64,000 nucleotides of DNA, taken from Hymenobacter sp. YC55 (GTDB lineage: Bacteria; Bacteroidota; Bacteroidia; Cytophagales; Hymenobacteraceae). This document shows positions 33,130 to 42,691 of the stretch, piece after piece. Each line of letters starts with the position of its first letter. The first letter of the stretch is position 1. Both the position numbers and the translations under genes were made by a program. Location: NCBI RefSeq assembly GCF_029433095.1, contig NZ_JARNTX010000001.1:1860001-1924000 (forward strand), in the 5' to 3' direction. The notes under the pieces are model-generated. The model was not told the DNA's origin. It saw only the letters and a program-made list of their open reading frames with translations, and did no database searches.

Positions 33130-34230
33130 CTAGGAGTTCATTTCCACAATATTCGTCTTAGGAGCCACGGCATTGCGGATGGACACTTGCCGGGCTAGTT
33201 CTTCGGCTAGCTGGCCAAACAATTCAGCAGCGGGAGTGCCGCTTTGCAGAATAGCCGGGGTGCCGAAGTCGCCGTTTTCGCGGATGCTTTGTACCAGCGG
33301 TATCTGGCCGAGCAGCGGTACTTGGTGCTTTTCAGCCAAGGCCGTGCCACCGCCTTCACCAAAGATGAAGTACTTGTTTTCAGGCAGCTCAGCGGGCGTG
33401 AACCACGCCATGTTTTCCACCACACCTAATACAGGCACGTTGATTTGGGGCAACCGGAACATCTGCAAGCCTTTTTCGGCATCGGCCAGTGCTACTTTCT
33501 GCGGCGTGGTTACGATGACCGAACCCGTAACGGGCACAGTTTGCACCATGGTCAGGTGTATATCCGAGGTTCCGGGGGGCATGTCGAGGAGCAGGTAGTC
33601 TAGCTCGCCCCAATCCACTTCCGTAATGAACTGCTTGAGGGCCGACGATGCCATGGGGCCACGCCACACAATGGCGCTTTCAGCGGGCGCCAGGAAGCCG
33701 ATGCTCATGATTTTCACGCCATAGGCCTCGATTGGCTGAATCTGGTTGCGGCCGTCGGGGGTGCGGAACACGTGCGGACGGGCGTCTTCCACGCCAAACA
33801 TGAGGGGCATACTCGGGCCCGAAATATCGGCGTCTACCAGCCCGACTTTGGCGCCGGTGTTAGCCAAGGCAATAGCTAGATTGGCTGTAACGGTGCTTTT
33901 GCCTACGCCACCTTTGCCCGAAGCAATGGCAATGATGTTGCGCACCCCGGGGAGGATGTCGCGATTCTGGCGCATGGTGGTCACGCGCGAGGTCATTTTG
34001 ATTTGCACGTCGGCGTCCTTGTCTACCATGGTGTGAATGGCCCGGACGCAGGCGTTGTGAATCAGTTCTTTAAGTGGGCAAGCCGGCGTAGTGAGGACCA
34101 CAGTAAACGACACGGTGCGGCCGTCGATGTGCACGTCCTCAATCATGTTGAGCGTGACAAGATCTTTGCCCAAATCGGGCTCCTCGACGTAGCTGAGGGC
34201 CTTCAGGACGTCTTCTTGGGTAATAGCCAT
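33130..34230 (-). CDS. mrp: Mrp/ApbC-type Fe-S cluster carrier ATPase
   Basis: A 366-residue P-loop ATPase of the Mrp/NBP35 family that carries Fe-S clusters to target proteins. Residues 1-90 form a MIP18/DUF59 domain (QEDVLKALSYVEEPDLGKDLV ... TTPACPLKE). The ATPase starts with the deviant Walker A SGKGGVGKSTV, then DADISGPSMP, LLDMPPGTSD and TTPQKVALADAEKG. The Cys pair used by many eukaryotic relatives is not evident. A TATCTTTG box on the minus strand (34262-34269) precedes the start. Confidence 0.92.
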   Translation of the reverse strand: MAITQEDVLKALSYVEEPDLGKDLVTLNMIEDVHIDGRTVSFTVVLTTPACPLKELIHNACVRAIHTMVDKDADVQIKMTSRVTTMRQNRDILPGVRNIIAIASGKGGVGKSTVTANLAIALANTGAKVGLVDADISGPSMPLMFGVEDARPHVFRTPDGRNQIQPIEAYGVKIMSIGFLAPAESAIVWRGPMASSALKQFITEVDWGELDYLLLDMPPGTSDIHLTMVQTVPVTGSVIVTTPQKVALADAEKGLQMFRLPQINVPVLGVVENMAWFTPAELPENKYFIFGEGGGTALAEKHQVPLLGQIPLVQSIRENGDFGTPAILQSGTPAAELFGQLAEELARQVSIRNAVAPKTNIVEMNS

Positions 34231-34453
34231 ATCGTGAGTAGGGAAATACGAATGCGAACTACAAAGATAACCCCGAAATGGGGTAGGAGGTTGCCCTTGC
34301 GCTCGGGAGCTTATAGAAGGCTAGGACTAGCCACGAGGTTGTGTAGCAGTTGCGCAAGAGGAAGCCTGCTTTTTCGGGCGCCCAACGACTACTTGCTGTT
34401 ACCGCGGATAGTAGCGCTACAACGCGCGGTATCTGCCTACCTTTGCTAGCAGT

Positions 34454-36538
34454 ATGGCCCGCATCCCCAAAGAACTAGTCGATCAAATTATTCACCACGC
34501 CGATATTGTGGAGGTGGTTGGTGACTTTGTAAGCCTGAAACGGAAAGGCCAGAATATGTGGGCCTGCTGCCCGTTTCACCACGAAAAATCGCCGAGCTTT
34601 TCGGTAGCACCAGCCAAAGGACTCTACAAGTGCTTCGGGTGCGGTAAGGCGGGCGGGGTGGTGCAGTTCATCATGGACATCGAGGGCACCAGCTACGTGG
34701 AAGCCCTGAAGTACCTGGCCAAGAAGTACGGCATCGAGGTCGAAGAAGAAGAAAAAACGCCCGAGCAACAACTCGCCCAAAACGAAAAGGACTCGCAGTT
34801 CATCGTCTCGAACTGGGCCAAAGACCACTACCACAAGCTGCTGAAGAGCAGTGACGAGGGCCAGAGCATTGGGTGGAGCTACCTGCGCCAGCGCGGCCTC
34901 AACCAAACCACCATTGCCACCTTCGAGCTCGGCTACTCCCTCGACCAGTGGGACGACCTGCTGAAGTCGGCCACGGCCGCGGGCTTCGAGCAAAAGTACC
35001 TAGAGAAAACCGGCCTCGTGATTCGCCGCGACGACGATCAGGGCCACGACACCGGCCGCCGCTACGACCGTTTTCGGGGCCGCGTCATGTTCCCGATCCA
35101 CAACGTGTCGGGCCGGGTGATTGGGTTTGGCGCACGCACGCTTAAGCCCAACGACAAGACGGCTAAGTACCTGAACTCGCCGGAATCCGAGATTTACCAC
35201 AAGTCGGATGTGCTCTATGGGCTCTACCATGCCCGGCAGGCCATCCGGACCGAGGAACTGTGCTACTTGGTAGAAGGCTACCTCGACGTGCTTAGTTTGC
35301 ACCAAGGCGGCATCAAGAACGTCGTAGCCTCGTCGGGTACCTCGCTCACCGACGGCCAAATCCGCCTCATCAAGCGCTATACCGACAACGTAACTGTGCT
35401 CTACGACGGCGACGCGGCCGGTATTCGGGCGTCGTTGCGCGGCATCGACATGCTGCTGGAAGGCGGCCTGAACGTGCGCGTGGTGCTGTTTCCCGACGGC
35501 GACGACCCCGACAGCTACATCCGCAAAGTCGGCGACCAACGCTTCAAAGACCACTTAGAGCAAGCTAGCCAGGACTTTATCCAGTTCAAAACCGACTTGG
35601 TATCGCGCGAAGCGGCCCAAGACCCGGTAAAGAAAGCCGAAGCCATTCGGGAGGTGCTGCAAAGCATAGCCAAAGTGCCCGACCCCATCAAGCGGCAGGT
35701 GTTTTTGCAACAGACCTCGCAAACCTTCGGCATCGACGAGCAAGTGCTCATCACCGAGTACAACAAAATAGCTCGGCAGACCAGCCCGAAAGCAGCCCCA
35801 AGCACGAGCACCAGTGGTGGAAGCGAGCAGCAACGGCCACGAACCGCCAGCCCTACGCCAACCGGACAAACACCGGCTGCTGCGCGGCCCGCCCCGCGGC
35901 CTATGAGTCCGGACGAGGAAGCGGAGGCGCTGATGTACGGGGCTTCGCCGGAAGACCTGATGGGCGGGGGCGGCGACTTGCAAACCATCACCCGCGAGGA
36001 CCTAGAGCCCATACCCGACGTGCAGGAGCAGTGCGAGCGGGAAGTGGTGCGGCTGCTGCTGCTGTACTCGGCGCAGCCGCTGGCTCCCGAAGTCAGCGTG
36101 GCGCAATACCTGTTCGGGCAGCTCGACGACACGCCTTTCAAAACGGGCATCTATGCCGACCTGCTGCACCTATGCCGCGAGGAGCTGACCCAAGGCCGCT
36201 GGCCGGAAATCCGGACCCTGATTCAGCACAGCCGCTCCGATATTCGGGCCCTTATTGCCGAACTAGCCACCGAGCGGTACGAGCTAAGCCCCAACTGGAC
36301 CACTCACCAGATTCACGTGCCCCGCGAGCTGGACCTCATCCAAATAGCCTGCGACAACGCTATTCTGCGCCTCAACAAAGTGAACGTGGAACGGGAGTTG
36401 GCAACTCGGCTTGAGGCGCTGCGGCATCCGCTCGATGATGCGACCATGATGGAGCATCTGCAAACCATCCGGGCCCTCAAGCAAATGGACAACGAACTGG
36501 CCCGGCTGCTTGGTACTGTGTTGTCGCGCGGCGCCTAG
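34454..36538 (+). CDS. dnaG: DNA primase
   Basis: A 694-residue primase synthesising RNA primers at the replication fork. The CHC2 zinc-binding domain is at the N-terminus (CCPFHHEKSPSF ... YKCFGCGKAGG). The RNA-polymerase core follows, with RFRGRVMFPIHN and GRVIGFGARTL and the TOPRIM metal sites in LVEGYLDVLSL and LYDGDAAGIRASLRGID. A Pro/Thr/Ser-rich linker (about 440-490) leads to the C-terminal helicase-interaction region. Length is normal for Bacteroidota. A TACCTTTG box at 34438-34445 lies only 8 bases before the ATG, suggesting a very short or absent leader. Confidence 0.94.
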   Translation: MARIPKELVDQIIHHADIVEVVGDFVSLKRKGQNMWACCPFHHEKSPSFSVAPAKGLYKCFGCGKAGGVVQFIMDIEGTSYVEALKYLAKKYGIEVEEEEKTPEQQLAQNEKDSQFIVSNWAKDHYHKLLKSSDEGQSIGWSYLRQRGLNQTTIATFELGYSLDQWDDLLKSATAAGFEQKYLEKTGLVIRRDDDQGHDTGRRYDRFRGRVMFPIHNVSGRVIGFGARTLKPNDKTAKYLNSPESEIYHKSDVLYGLYHARQAIRTEELCYLVEGYLDVLSLHQGGIKNVVASSGTSLTDGQIRLIKRYTDNVTVLYDGDAAGIRASLRGIDMLLEGGLNVRVVLFPDGDDPDSYIRKVGDQRFKDHLEQASQDFIQFKTDLVSREAAQDPVKKAEAIREVLQSIAKVPDPIKRQVFLQQTSQTFGIDEQVLITEYNKIARQTSPKAAPSTSTSGGSEQQRPRTASPTPTGQTPAAARPAPRPMSPDEEAEALMYGASPEDLMGGGGDLQTITREDLEPIPDVQEQCEREVVRLLLLYSAQPLAPEVSVAQYLFGQLDDTPFKTGIYADLLHLCREELTQGRWPEIRTLIQHSRSDIRALIAELATERYELSPNWTTHQIHVPRELDLIQIACDNAILRLNKVNVERELATRLEALRHPLDDATMMEHLQTIRALKQMDNELARLLGTVLSRGA

Positions 36539-36685
36539 GTTGCCCCTGCACGAAGGCTGCATTATGGCTGCGTTGGCGAGCTACTAATGCAATATGGCCT
36601 GTTTACAAGGCGGTGCTAGCCGGTGGGTCTTGCTTTCTTGTCAACAAATTTCTAATTCAGTACCATAATTTAGAATTCCCGAGGA

Positions 36686-37705
36686 ATGTGGAAGCGTCTT
36701 AACCTAAGCCGATTCTTGCTGGCGGTGCTGCTAACCATCGGCAGCTTCGGGACCGGCATTGCCGGGTTCATGATCATCGAGGGCTTCGGGGTGATTGATG
36801 CCTTCTACATGACCATGATTACCGTTTCCACGGTAGGCTTCGGAGAATTGCATCCGCTCTCGCCGCCGGGTCGGCTGTTCGTTTCACTTTACATTTTCTT
36901 TAACCTGCTCGTAGTTGCCTACCTCTTGTCGGTATTGACTACCTACATCTTCGATGGCGAGCTGCGCAACATGTTCAATATGCTTCGGACCGACCAAGAA
37001 ATTCGCGGCTTCAAAGACCACGTAATTGTGTGTGGCTTTGGGCGCAATGGCAGCAAAGCCTACCACGAGTTGCGGGCTAGCGGGGCCCAGGTGGTCATAG
37101 TCGAGCAGGATGAGAACCTGCTCAAAGCAGCCAGCGAAGCCACCGGGGGTACTATTCTGGCCGTGTTCGGCGATGCTACCGCCGACGACACCTTGCGGGC
37201 CGCCGGTGTTTCGCGCGCCCGCGCCCTCATCACGTCTTTGCCTAAAGATGCCGACAATGTGTTTGTGGCCCTCACGGCCCGCGAGCTGAACCCTACTATC
37301 AAAATTATTGCCCGCGCTAGCCTCAAAACCAGCGAGCACAAGCTCCTGCGCGCCGGTGCCGACTCGGTGGTAATGCCCGATGAAATAGGCGGTTCCCACA
37401 TGGCCAACCTGGTGATGCGCCCCGAAGTAATCCGGTTTTTGGATATGATTTCGGGTCTCGGCCCCAACAAGCTTCGGCTCGAGGAAATGCGCCCTGAAGA
37501 GCTGCGCTACGAGTGGCGCGCCCGTAGCATTCGGGAACTCGACATACGCTCCCGCACCGGTGCCACCGTCATTGGCCTCAAACACCACGACGGTGAGCTA
37601 CAAGTGAGCCCTAGCGCTGATACCGTGCCGGTTCCTGGTGACGTACTGTTGTTTCTGGGCACCGACGAGCAAATAAACGCGCTGGTGAAACTGTTTCGAG
37701 CGTAG
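36686..37705 (+). CDS. Two-helix potassium channel with TrkA-N/TrkA-C (RCK) domains
   Basis: A 339-residue MthK-like channel subunit. An N-terminal helix (RFLLAVLLTIGSFGTGIAGF) and a pore loop with the filter TVSTVGFGELHPLS are followed by a second helix (LYIFFNLLVVAYLLSVLTTY). The regulatory domain begins VIVCGFGRNGSKAYHEL with the acidic residue of IVEQDE, so it should bind a nucleotide. The C-terminal TrkA-C part ends in LFLGTDEQINALVK. The filter has Phe and Glu where TVGYGD is usual, a substitution seen in some K+ channels. Confidence 0.88.
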   Translation: MWKRLNLSRFLLAVLLTIGSFGTGIAGFMIIEGFGVIDAFYMTMITVSTVGFGELHPLSPPGRLFVSLYIFFNLLVVAYLLSVLTTYIFDGELRNMFNMLRTDQEIRGFKDHVIVCGFGRNGSKAYHELRASGAQVVIVEQDENLLKAASEATGGTILAVFGDATADDTLRAAGVSRARALITSLPKDADNVFVALTARELNPTIKIIARASLKTSEHKLLRAGADSVVMPDEIGGSHMANLVMRPEVIRFLDMISGLGPNKLRLEEMRPEELRYEWRARSIRELDIRSRTGATVIGLKHHDGELQVSPSADTVPVPGDVLLFLGTDEQINALVKLFRA

Positions 37706-37726
37706 GCTAGGGTTCTTCGCTTTGGC

Positions 37727-37756
37727 TTTGCCGCCTGCACGTTCTTTGTAGCTTTG
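37727..37756 (+). promoter_or_regulatory. Predicted Bacteroidota-type promoter of the glycosyltransferase pair
   Basis: TTTG (37727-37730) and TAGCTTTG (37749-37756) are separated by 18 bases, matching the -33/-7 consensus apart from slightly short spacing. The -7 box overlaps a possible TTG start at 37754, which favours the GTG at 37781 as the true start. Confidence 0.5.
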
Positions 37757-37780
37757 CCGTCCCAACCCACCTCCTTTAAC

Positions 37781-39004
37781 GTGCATATTCTGCAAGTTTG
37801 TCCGCGCGTCCCTTTTCCACCTACCGACGGGGGCGCAATTGCTATGTACGACGTAGCTGCGGGCCTTATTCGGGCGGGGCACCGCGTGACGGTGCTGGCC
37901 CTGAACACGCCCAAGCACCACCAACCCGCCGATGCACTAGCCCACCTTGGCCCCAACCTGCGCCTCGTAACGGTGGATGTAGACACGCGCCTGTCGCCGA
38001 CAAAGGCGCTGCGCAACCTGCTGGCCAGTAAGCTGCCCTACAATGTAGAGCGGTTTGTAAGCGAGGAAGCCGCCGCTCAACTCGCCGAGATTTTAAGTGC
38101 AGAAGAAATAGATGTCGTTCAGTTGGAAGGCACGTTTGTGGCTTGGTACGAAGGCGTGGTGCGGCGTGTAGCGCCCGAGGTACCGGTGGTAGTGCGGGCC
38201 CACAACGTGGAGTACACTATCTGGCAAATGCTGGCCCAGCGCGAGCGAAACCCACTTAAGAAGCTATACCTGCGTCATTTGGCGGGTCGGATGCAGCAGT
38301 TCGAACAGTATTATCTGCCGCGCTTCGACGCCGTAGCGGCCATTACCGAGCCCGATCAGCAGCGCCTACGAGACTTGGGCTGCAAAGAGCCCGTGGTGTT
38401 TGTGCCGGCCGGCGTGCAGCTGGAGCGGTTTCAGCCTGATGTTTCCATCCAGCCCAAGCCGCATACTTTGTTTATGATTGGTACGCTGAACTGGCTGCCC
38501 AATCAAGAAGGCCTCGACTGGTTTCTAACCGAAATCTGGCCGCAGGTGCACGCCCAATACCCTAAGCTGGAGCTGCATTTGGCCGGCAAGGAAATGCCCG
38601 CGCGGTTCCGGGAGTTGCAGTTGCCCAACGTGGTGGTGCATGGGTTTGTCGAGTCGGCTCAGTTGTTTATGCAGCAGTACGAGGTGATGCTGGTGCCCTT
38701 GCTGAGTGGGGGCGGCATGCGCATCAAAATCATCGAGGGCATGGCCTTGGGCAAGTGCATTCTAAGCACCATGTTGGGCGCCGAAGGCATCCACGTCCGC
38801 GACGAGCACGACATCGTGCTGCGCGACACCCCGGCTGCTTGGGTGGAAGCCATTGGGCGCTACTACCACGGCCAATTGCCCGCCGACCTTATCGGGCGTG
38901 AGGCTGCGCACACCATCGTACGCCTCTACGATAACCGTCGGGTGGTGGAGCGTTTTCTGGACTTATACAGCGTGGTGCAGCAGCGCCGGGTTGAAACGGC
39001 GTAA
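37781..39004 (+). CDS. Glycosyltransferase family 4/1-like protein (first of a pair)
   Basis: A 407-residue GT-B fold glycosyltransferase. The N-terminal domain starts HILQVCPRVPFPPTDGGAIA, the usual GT4 opening, and the C-terminal domain has NWLPNQEGLDWFL, LAGKEMPARF, LSGGGMRIKIIEGMALGKCI and the nucleotide-sugar-binding Glu region. No membrane segment is present. The GTG at 37781 is chosen as the start because a TTG at 37754 lies inside the predicted promoter. The next glycosyltransferase starts 11 bases after its stop, so both likely act in one surface-glycan pathway. Confidence 0.85.
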   Translation: MHILQVCPRVPFPPTDGGAIAMYDVAAGLIRAGHRVTVLALNTPKHHQPADALAHLGPNLRLVTVDVDTRLSPTKALRNLLASKLPYNVERFVSEEAAAQLAEILSAEEIDVVQLEGTFVAWYEGVVRRVAPEVPVVVRAHNVEYTIWQMLAQRERNPLKKLYLRHLAGRMQQFEQYYLPRFDAVAAITEPDQQRLRDLGCKEPVVFVPAGVQLERFQPDVSIQPKPHTLFMIGTLNWLPNQEGLDWFLTEIWPQVHAQYPKLELHLAGKEMPARFRELQLPNVVVHGFVESAQLFMQQYEVMLVPLLSGGGMRIKIIEGMALGKCILSTMLGAEGIHVRDEHDIVLRDTPAAWVEAIGRYYHGQLPADLIGREAAHTIVRLYDNRRVVERFLDLYSVVQQRRVETA

Positions 39005-39015
39005 GTTTGCCGGCA

Positions 39016-40197
39016 ATGAAGCTCCTTGTTCTCCTGTCTCGCTTTCCGTTTCCCCTCGACAAAGGCGATAAACTGCGGGCTTACCACCAGCTCCGTTACT
39101 TAGCCCGTCACCACGAAGTCTGCCTCTTCTGCCTTTCCGACGAAGAAGTGTCGGCAACTGCTTATGAGGCCGTTCGGCCGTTGTGTGTGGGCGGCTTACA
39201 CGTGCAGCGGCTCCGGCGGCCAGGTATTGCCCGCAATATGGCGCTGGCCCTGCTTCAAGGATTGCCCTTTCAGGTTGGCTATTTCTATGATGCCCGCGTG
39301 CAGCGCCGCCTCGATGCCCTGATCCGTGAGTTTCAGCCCGACCAGGTCTACTGCCAGCTTATCCGGATGGCGCATTACGTGCGTTCATATGCGGGCCGCT
39401 TGCCCATGACGCTGGATTACATGGATGTATTCTCGACGGGGATGTTGCGCCGCGCCGACCAAAGCTCTTGGGCTGAAGGCAAGGTGTACACCCGCGAAGG
39501 TCGAAGCTTGCAAGCCTACGAAGCCGCAACCTTCGATTGGTTTCAGTCTCATACCATCATTTCCGAGCAAGACCGCCAACTCATTGAGCACCCGCGGCGC
39601 GAGGAAATCCGCATCGTGCGCAACGGTATCGACACCGAGTTCTTTGCGCCCCGTATGGTTGCCAAAACGCACGATCTTCTGTTCTGCGGCAACATGAGCT
39701 ACCACCCCAACGTGGATGCCGTCGAATTTTTAGCCCTCGAGATTCTGCCGCTGGTGCGGCGCGCGCACCCGGCGGCGCGGCTGCTTATTGCGGGTACTAC
39801 CCCCGCGCCACGGGTGCTGGCCTTGGCTTCCGACGCCGTTACGGTTAGCGGCTGGATTGATGATATTCGGGATGCTTATGCGGCTGCCCGCGTGTTTGTA
39901 GCACCCATGCGCGTTGGGACGGGCTTACAGAATAAGTTGCTCGAAGCTATGGCCATGAAGCTGCCTTGCATCACCACCCCGTTAGCCAACAATGCCTTGC
40001 ACGGTCGTGCAGGCCATGATTTGTTGGTTGGGGAGTCGGCAGTGGAGCTAGCCGAATGCATTACCTCCTTGCTTACTGATACCGATTCAGCAACTCGCTT
40101 GGCGGCGCAAGGCCGAAAATTTGTGCAAGAGCACTATGATTGGGAGGCATCTACCAACCAACTCGAAACATTGTTCGAGACTACTAAAGTCAGCTAA
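39016..40197 (+). CDS. Glycosyltransferase family 4/1-like protein (second of a pair)
   Basis: A 393-residue GT-B glycosyltransferase that resembles sugar transferases of exopolysaccharide loci. Its start KLLVLLSRFPFPLDKGDKLR is characteristic of that subgroup. The later DLLFCGNMSYHPNVDAVEFL, VTVSGWIDDIRDAYAAARVFVAPMRVGTGLQNKLLEAMAM and FVQEHYDWE are the donor-binding half. The ATG at 39016 is chosen over a TTG 9 bases upstream. It directly follows the other glycosyltransferase. The product and acceptor cannot be told. Confidence 0.86.
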   Translation: MKLLVLLSRFPFPLDKGDKLRAYHQLRYLARHHEVCLFCLSDEEVSATAYEAVRPLCVGGLHVQRLRRPGIARNMALALLQGLPFQVGYFYDARVQRRLDALIREFQPDQVYCQLIRMAHYVRSYAGRLPMTLDYMDVFSTGMLRRADQSSWAEGKVYTREGRSLQAYEAATFDWFQSHTIISEQDRQLIEHPRREEIRIVRNGIDTEFFAPRMVAKTHDLLFCGNMSYHPNVDAVEFLALEILPLVRRAHPAARLLIAGTTPAPRVLALASDAVTVSGWIDDIRDAYAAARVFVAPMRVGTGLQNKLLEAMAMKLPCITTPLANNALHGRAGHDLLVGESAVELAECITSLLTDTDSATRLAAQGRKFVQEHYDWEASTNQLETLFETTKVS

Positions 40198-40742
40198 AAG
40201 GTCACCAGGTTGCTGGTGAGCTGTATGTGTAAGCGTCATAAATATCACCGCTTATTTTCTGCTCATGGTTAGCAACTAGCGGGAAGCATTTAAAGACTAA
40301 GTAGGTTAGGGGCGGCTGAGTTTGAGGTAGTAATTCTTGGGCTGCTTCAGTAAATGAAGCTATCATGAAGCACTGCGAAAGCACTCTACAAGAGAAGGTC
40401 GTATCTGACCATAGTAGTTCACTCAGCAGGGCGGCGTACTGCTGAAAAACAGCCTTTCATACGATTGCGCTAAGCGCAGGTGGTGAAATTCTGTTGATTT
40501 TGTATTATATCAACTTTTTATTTGATTATGATGCGCAAAAACAGCGTTTAAGGTACAGAACAAACGATTGTATTAAGAAACGCCATTATAATATTTCTAC
40601 ATCAATTTGGATTAATACTTCATATGGCATAATTTTGAAAACATATAATTTAAAGCTTACTGTGGGGATTGCTATTTTACATATGAAAAATTCAATCATG
40701 TGTTTCATAGTTGCTACCACGTTATAGTTTTACATTCAAATA
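40198..40742. other. Gene-free stretch with an AT-rich island
   Basis: About 545 bases between the second glycosyltransferase and the HAD gene. The first 290 bases have average composition and no gene. From about 40490 to 40742 the sequence turns strongly AT-rich. A 77-codon frame there (40494-40727) has low-complexity content and no credible start context, so it is not called. The island may hold the HAD gene promoter or be a remnant of foreign DNA. Confidence 0.5.
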
Positions 40743-41441
40743 ATGATATCTTTGGAAAAGGTTGATTGGGAAAGCGTAAAAGCGGTGATTTTCGATGTCG
40801 ACGGCACGTTGTACAATCAGTCGCGGCTTCGCTCGAAAATGCTCTTTGACCTGCTCGGCTATTACGCTCTTCGACCTTGGCGGCTGCAGGAAATGCGCAT
40901 TCTGCAGAAGTTTCGGTCCGAAAGGGAGAAACGCCCAGGCCAGTCGATACCTGATCTACAGAACGCTCAATACACTTGGTGCACAGACTACCCGTTTGAA
41001 AAAGTTAAGCGCGTAGTTGACTACTGGATGTTTCATCATCCCAACCAATATCTAGCAAGTTGCGTATACCCCGGCGCGCAATCTTTCTTCTCTGCTCTGC
41101 GCCAACGTGGTATCACCATTGGCATCTACTCTGACTACCCAGCTCAAGATAAGCTTGATGCTATGAACCTAGCTGCTGACATCATCGTCAGCTCTACCGA
41201 TCCGCACATCAATCACCTCAAGCCCGCCCCCCAGGGCTTACTGTACCTGACGGCCGAACTAGGCATCTCGCCCGCCGAGTGTCTTTTTATTGGCGACCGA
41301 CCCGAACTCGACGGCGTTTGCGCTGAGCGCGCCGGTATGCCTTGTCTGATTGTCGACAAGCAGCCTTTCGACCAATTCACGTTCTACAAACAACTAGAAA
41401 ACCAACTTGTCGCCACTTTAACGACTCCCGCTCATGGATAA
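40743..41441 (+). CDS. HAD-superfamily phosphatase
   Basis: A 232-residue HAD hydrolase with motif I VIFDVDGTLYNQ, a helical cap (about 25-105), motif II region IGIYSDYPAQDK, the Lys in INHLKPAPQGL, and motif IV FIGDRPELDG. It removes phosphate from a small or lipid-linked substrate in the cytoplasm. Its last 8 bases overlap the UbiA-type transferase gene, which suggests they act in sequence, for example on a polyprenyl-phosphoryl-ribose phosphate. That link is inferred from gene order. Confidence 0.82.
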   Translation: MISLEKVDWESVKAVIFDVDGTLYNQSRLRSKMLFDLLGYYALRPWRLQEMRILQKFRSEREKRPGQSIPDLQNAQYTWCTDYPFEKVKRVVDYWMFHHPNQYLASCVYPGAQSFFSALRQRGITIGIYSDYPAQDKLDAMNLAADIIVSSTDPHINHLKPAPQGLLYLTAELGISPAECLFIGDRPELDGVCAERAGMPCLIVDKQPFDQFTFYKQLENQLVATLTTPAHG

Positions 41442-42477
41442 AGCGTCTATTTCTGCCTCTCCTGAGGTAATGCCGACCGAAGGTCTCGTGACCCGGGTAC
41501 CAGCTGGTATAGCTGACTACATCGCCATTGCCCGGCCCGACAACTGGGTGAAGAACGTGTTTATGATGCCGGGCGTGCTCTTCGCTCTCATCATCTACAA
41601 AGTTCCGCTCGACACCGCTCTTTTCGTTAAGCTGGTGCTTGGCTTGATCAGCACTTGCTTGGTTGCTTCCGCCAACTACGTTATCAACGAGTACCTCGAT
41701 GCCGAGTTCGACAAGTTTCACCCCCTGAAAAAGCAGCGTACCTCGGTGGTGCGGGTGGTAAACCCAGCGCTGGTTTACACCGAGTGGTTCTTGCTAGCAG
41801 CCGTTGGTTTCTTCTTGGCTTATCAAATCAGCCTTCAGTTCCTGCTGATTTCCATCTTCTTGCTGGTAATGGGCGTGATCTACAACGTGCGTCCGCTCCG
41901 TACCAAAGAGCGGGTGTATCTGGACGTGCTGTCGGAGTCGGTTAACAACCCCATCCGCTTTATGCTCGGTTGGTTTATTGTAGCGCCTGCTCTCACGTCG
42001 GTTACGTTCAGCGGCTCTTCGTTCTTCAACAGCTTGCCTCCTTCCAGTATCATTATCGCCTACTGGATGGGTGGTGCTTACCTGATGGCTACCAAGCGTT
42101 TCGCCGAGTATCGCCTGATCAAAAACCCCGAGTTGGCTGGTCTCTATCGTCGTTCTTTCCAGTTCTACACCGAGAACAGCTTGCTGATTTCCATGTTCTT
42201 CTACGCCCTCACCTCGGCGTTCTTCCTGGGTATCTTCCTGATCAAGAACCGCATCGAGTTGCTGCTTAGCTTCCCTTTCTTCGCCTTGCTTTTTGCTTGG
42301 TACTTGAAGATCGGTTTGCTGGAAAACTCGCCGGTGCAAGGTTCGGAAAAGCTTTATACGCGTAAGTGGTTTATGACGTACGTGGTGCTGTTCTGCCTGC
42401 TGTTGGTTACGCTCATGTTCGTCCGGATTCCGGTACTTTCTCCCTTGCTCGAAGCGCAGTTTAGCTTGAACAAGTAA
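41434..42477 (+). CDS. UbiA-type transferase, decaprenyl-phosphate phosphoribosyltransferase-like
   Basis: A 347-residue integral membrane prenyltransferase with about eight to nine helices. The first Asp-rich motif reads NYVINEYLDAEFDKFHPLKK, close to the pattern of decaprenyl-phosphate phosphoribosyltransferases rather than quinone or heme UbiA enzymes. The second motif region is RVYLDVLSESVNNPIRF. Such enzymes place phosphoribose on polyprenyl phosphate, a route to arabinose or ribose donors for cell-surface glycans. The preceding HAD phosphatase and nearby glycosyltransferases fit this. Another aromatic or sugar acceptor remains possible. Confidence 0.78.
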   Translation: MDKASISASPEVMPTEGLVTRVPAGIADYIAIARPDNWVKNVFMMPGVLFALIIYKVPLDTALFVKLVLGLISTCLVASANYVINEYLDAEFDKFHPLKKQRTSVVRVVNPALVYTEWFLLAAVGFFLAYQISLQFLLISIFLLVMGVIYNVRPLRTKERVYLDVLSESVNNPIRFMLGWFIVAPALTSVTFSGSSFFNSLPPSSIIIAYWMGGAYLMATKRFAEYRLIKNPELAGLYRRSFQFYTENSLLISMFFYALTSAFFLGIFLIKNRIELLLSFPFFALLFAWYLKIGLLENSPVQGSEKLYTRKWFMTYVVLFCLLLVTLMFVRIPVLSPLLEAQFSLNK

Positions 42478-42525
42478 GCATAGCATTGCCCGGAGTACTC
42501 CTGATACACTACCAAACTTAGCTTC

Positions 42526-42556
42526 GTGCCCATAGCTCCCCGTGAGTTATGGGCAC
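42526..42556 (+). terminator. Possible terminator after the UbiA gene
   Basis: Stem GTGCCCATA / TATGGGCAC around a 13-base loop, about 50 bases after the stop codon. The following T run is weak. Confidence 0.45.
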
Positions 42557-42691
42557 AGTTGCTTTATAGACTGCTGGTTTCGCCTTATCATTGAGGCGGC
42601 CAAGCTTGCGGTGTAAGGCTGGTACTGACCAACAGAGCACGCTGTAGATAAAGAAAGAGGAGGTTGTTAGCCAGAAACTTTTCCGATAGAG

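Noticed and set aside
40494..40727. A 77-codon frame in the AT-rich island
   Set aside because: Low-complexity residues, no signal of a family, and AT-rich DNA on this scale readily gives such frames.
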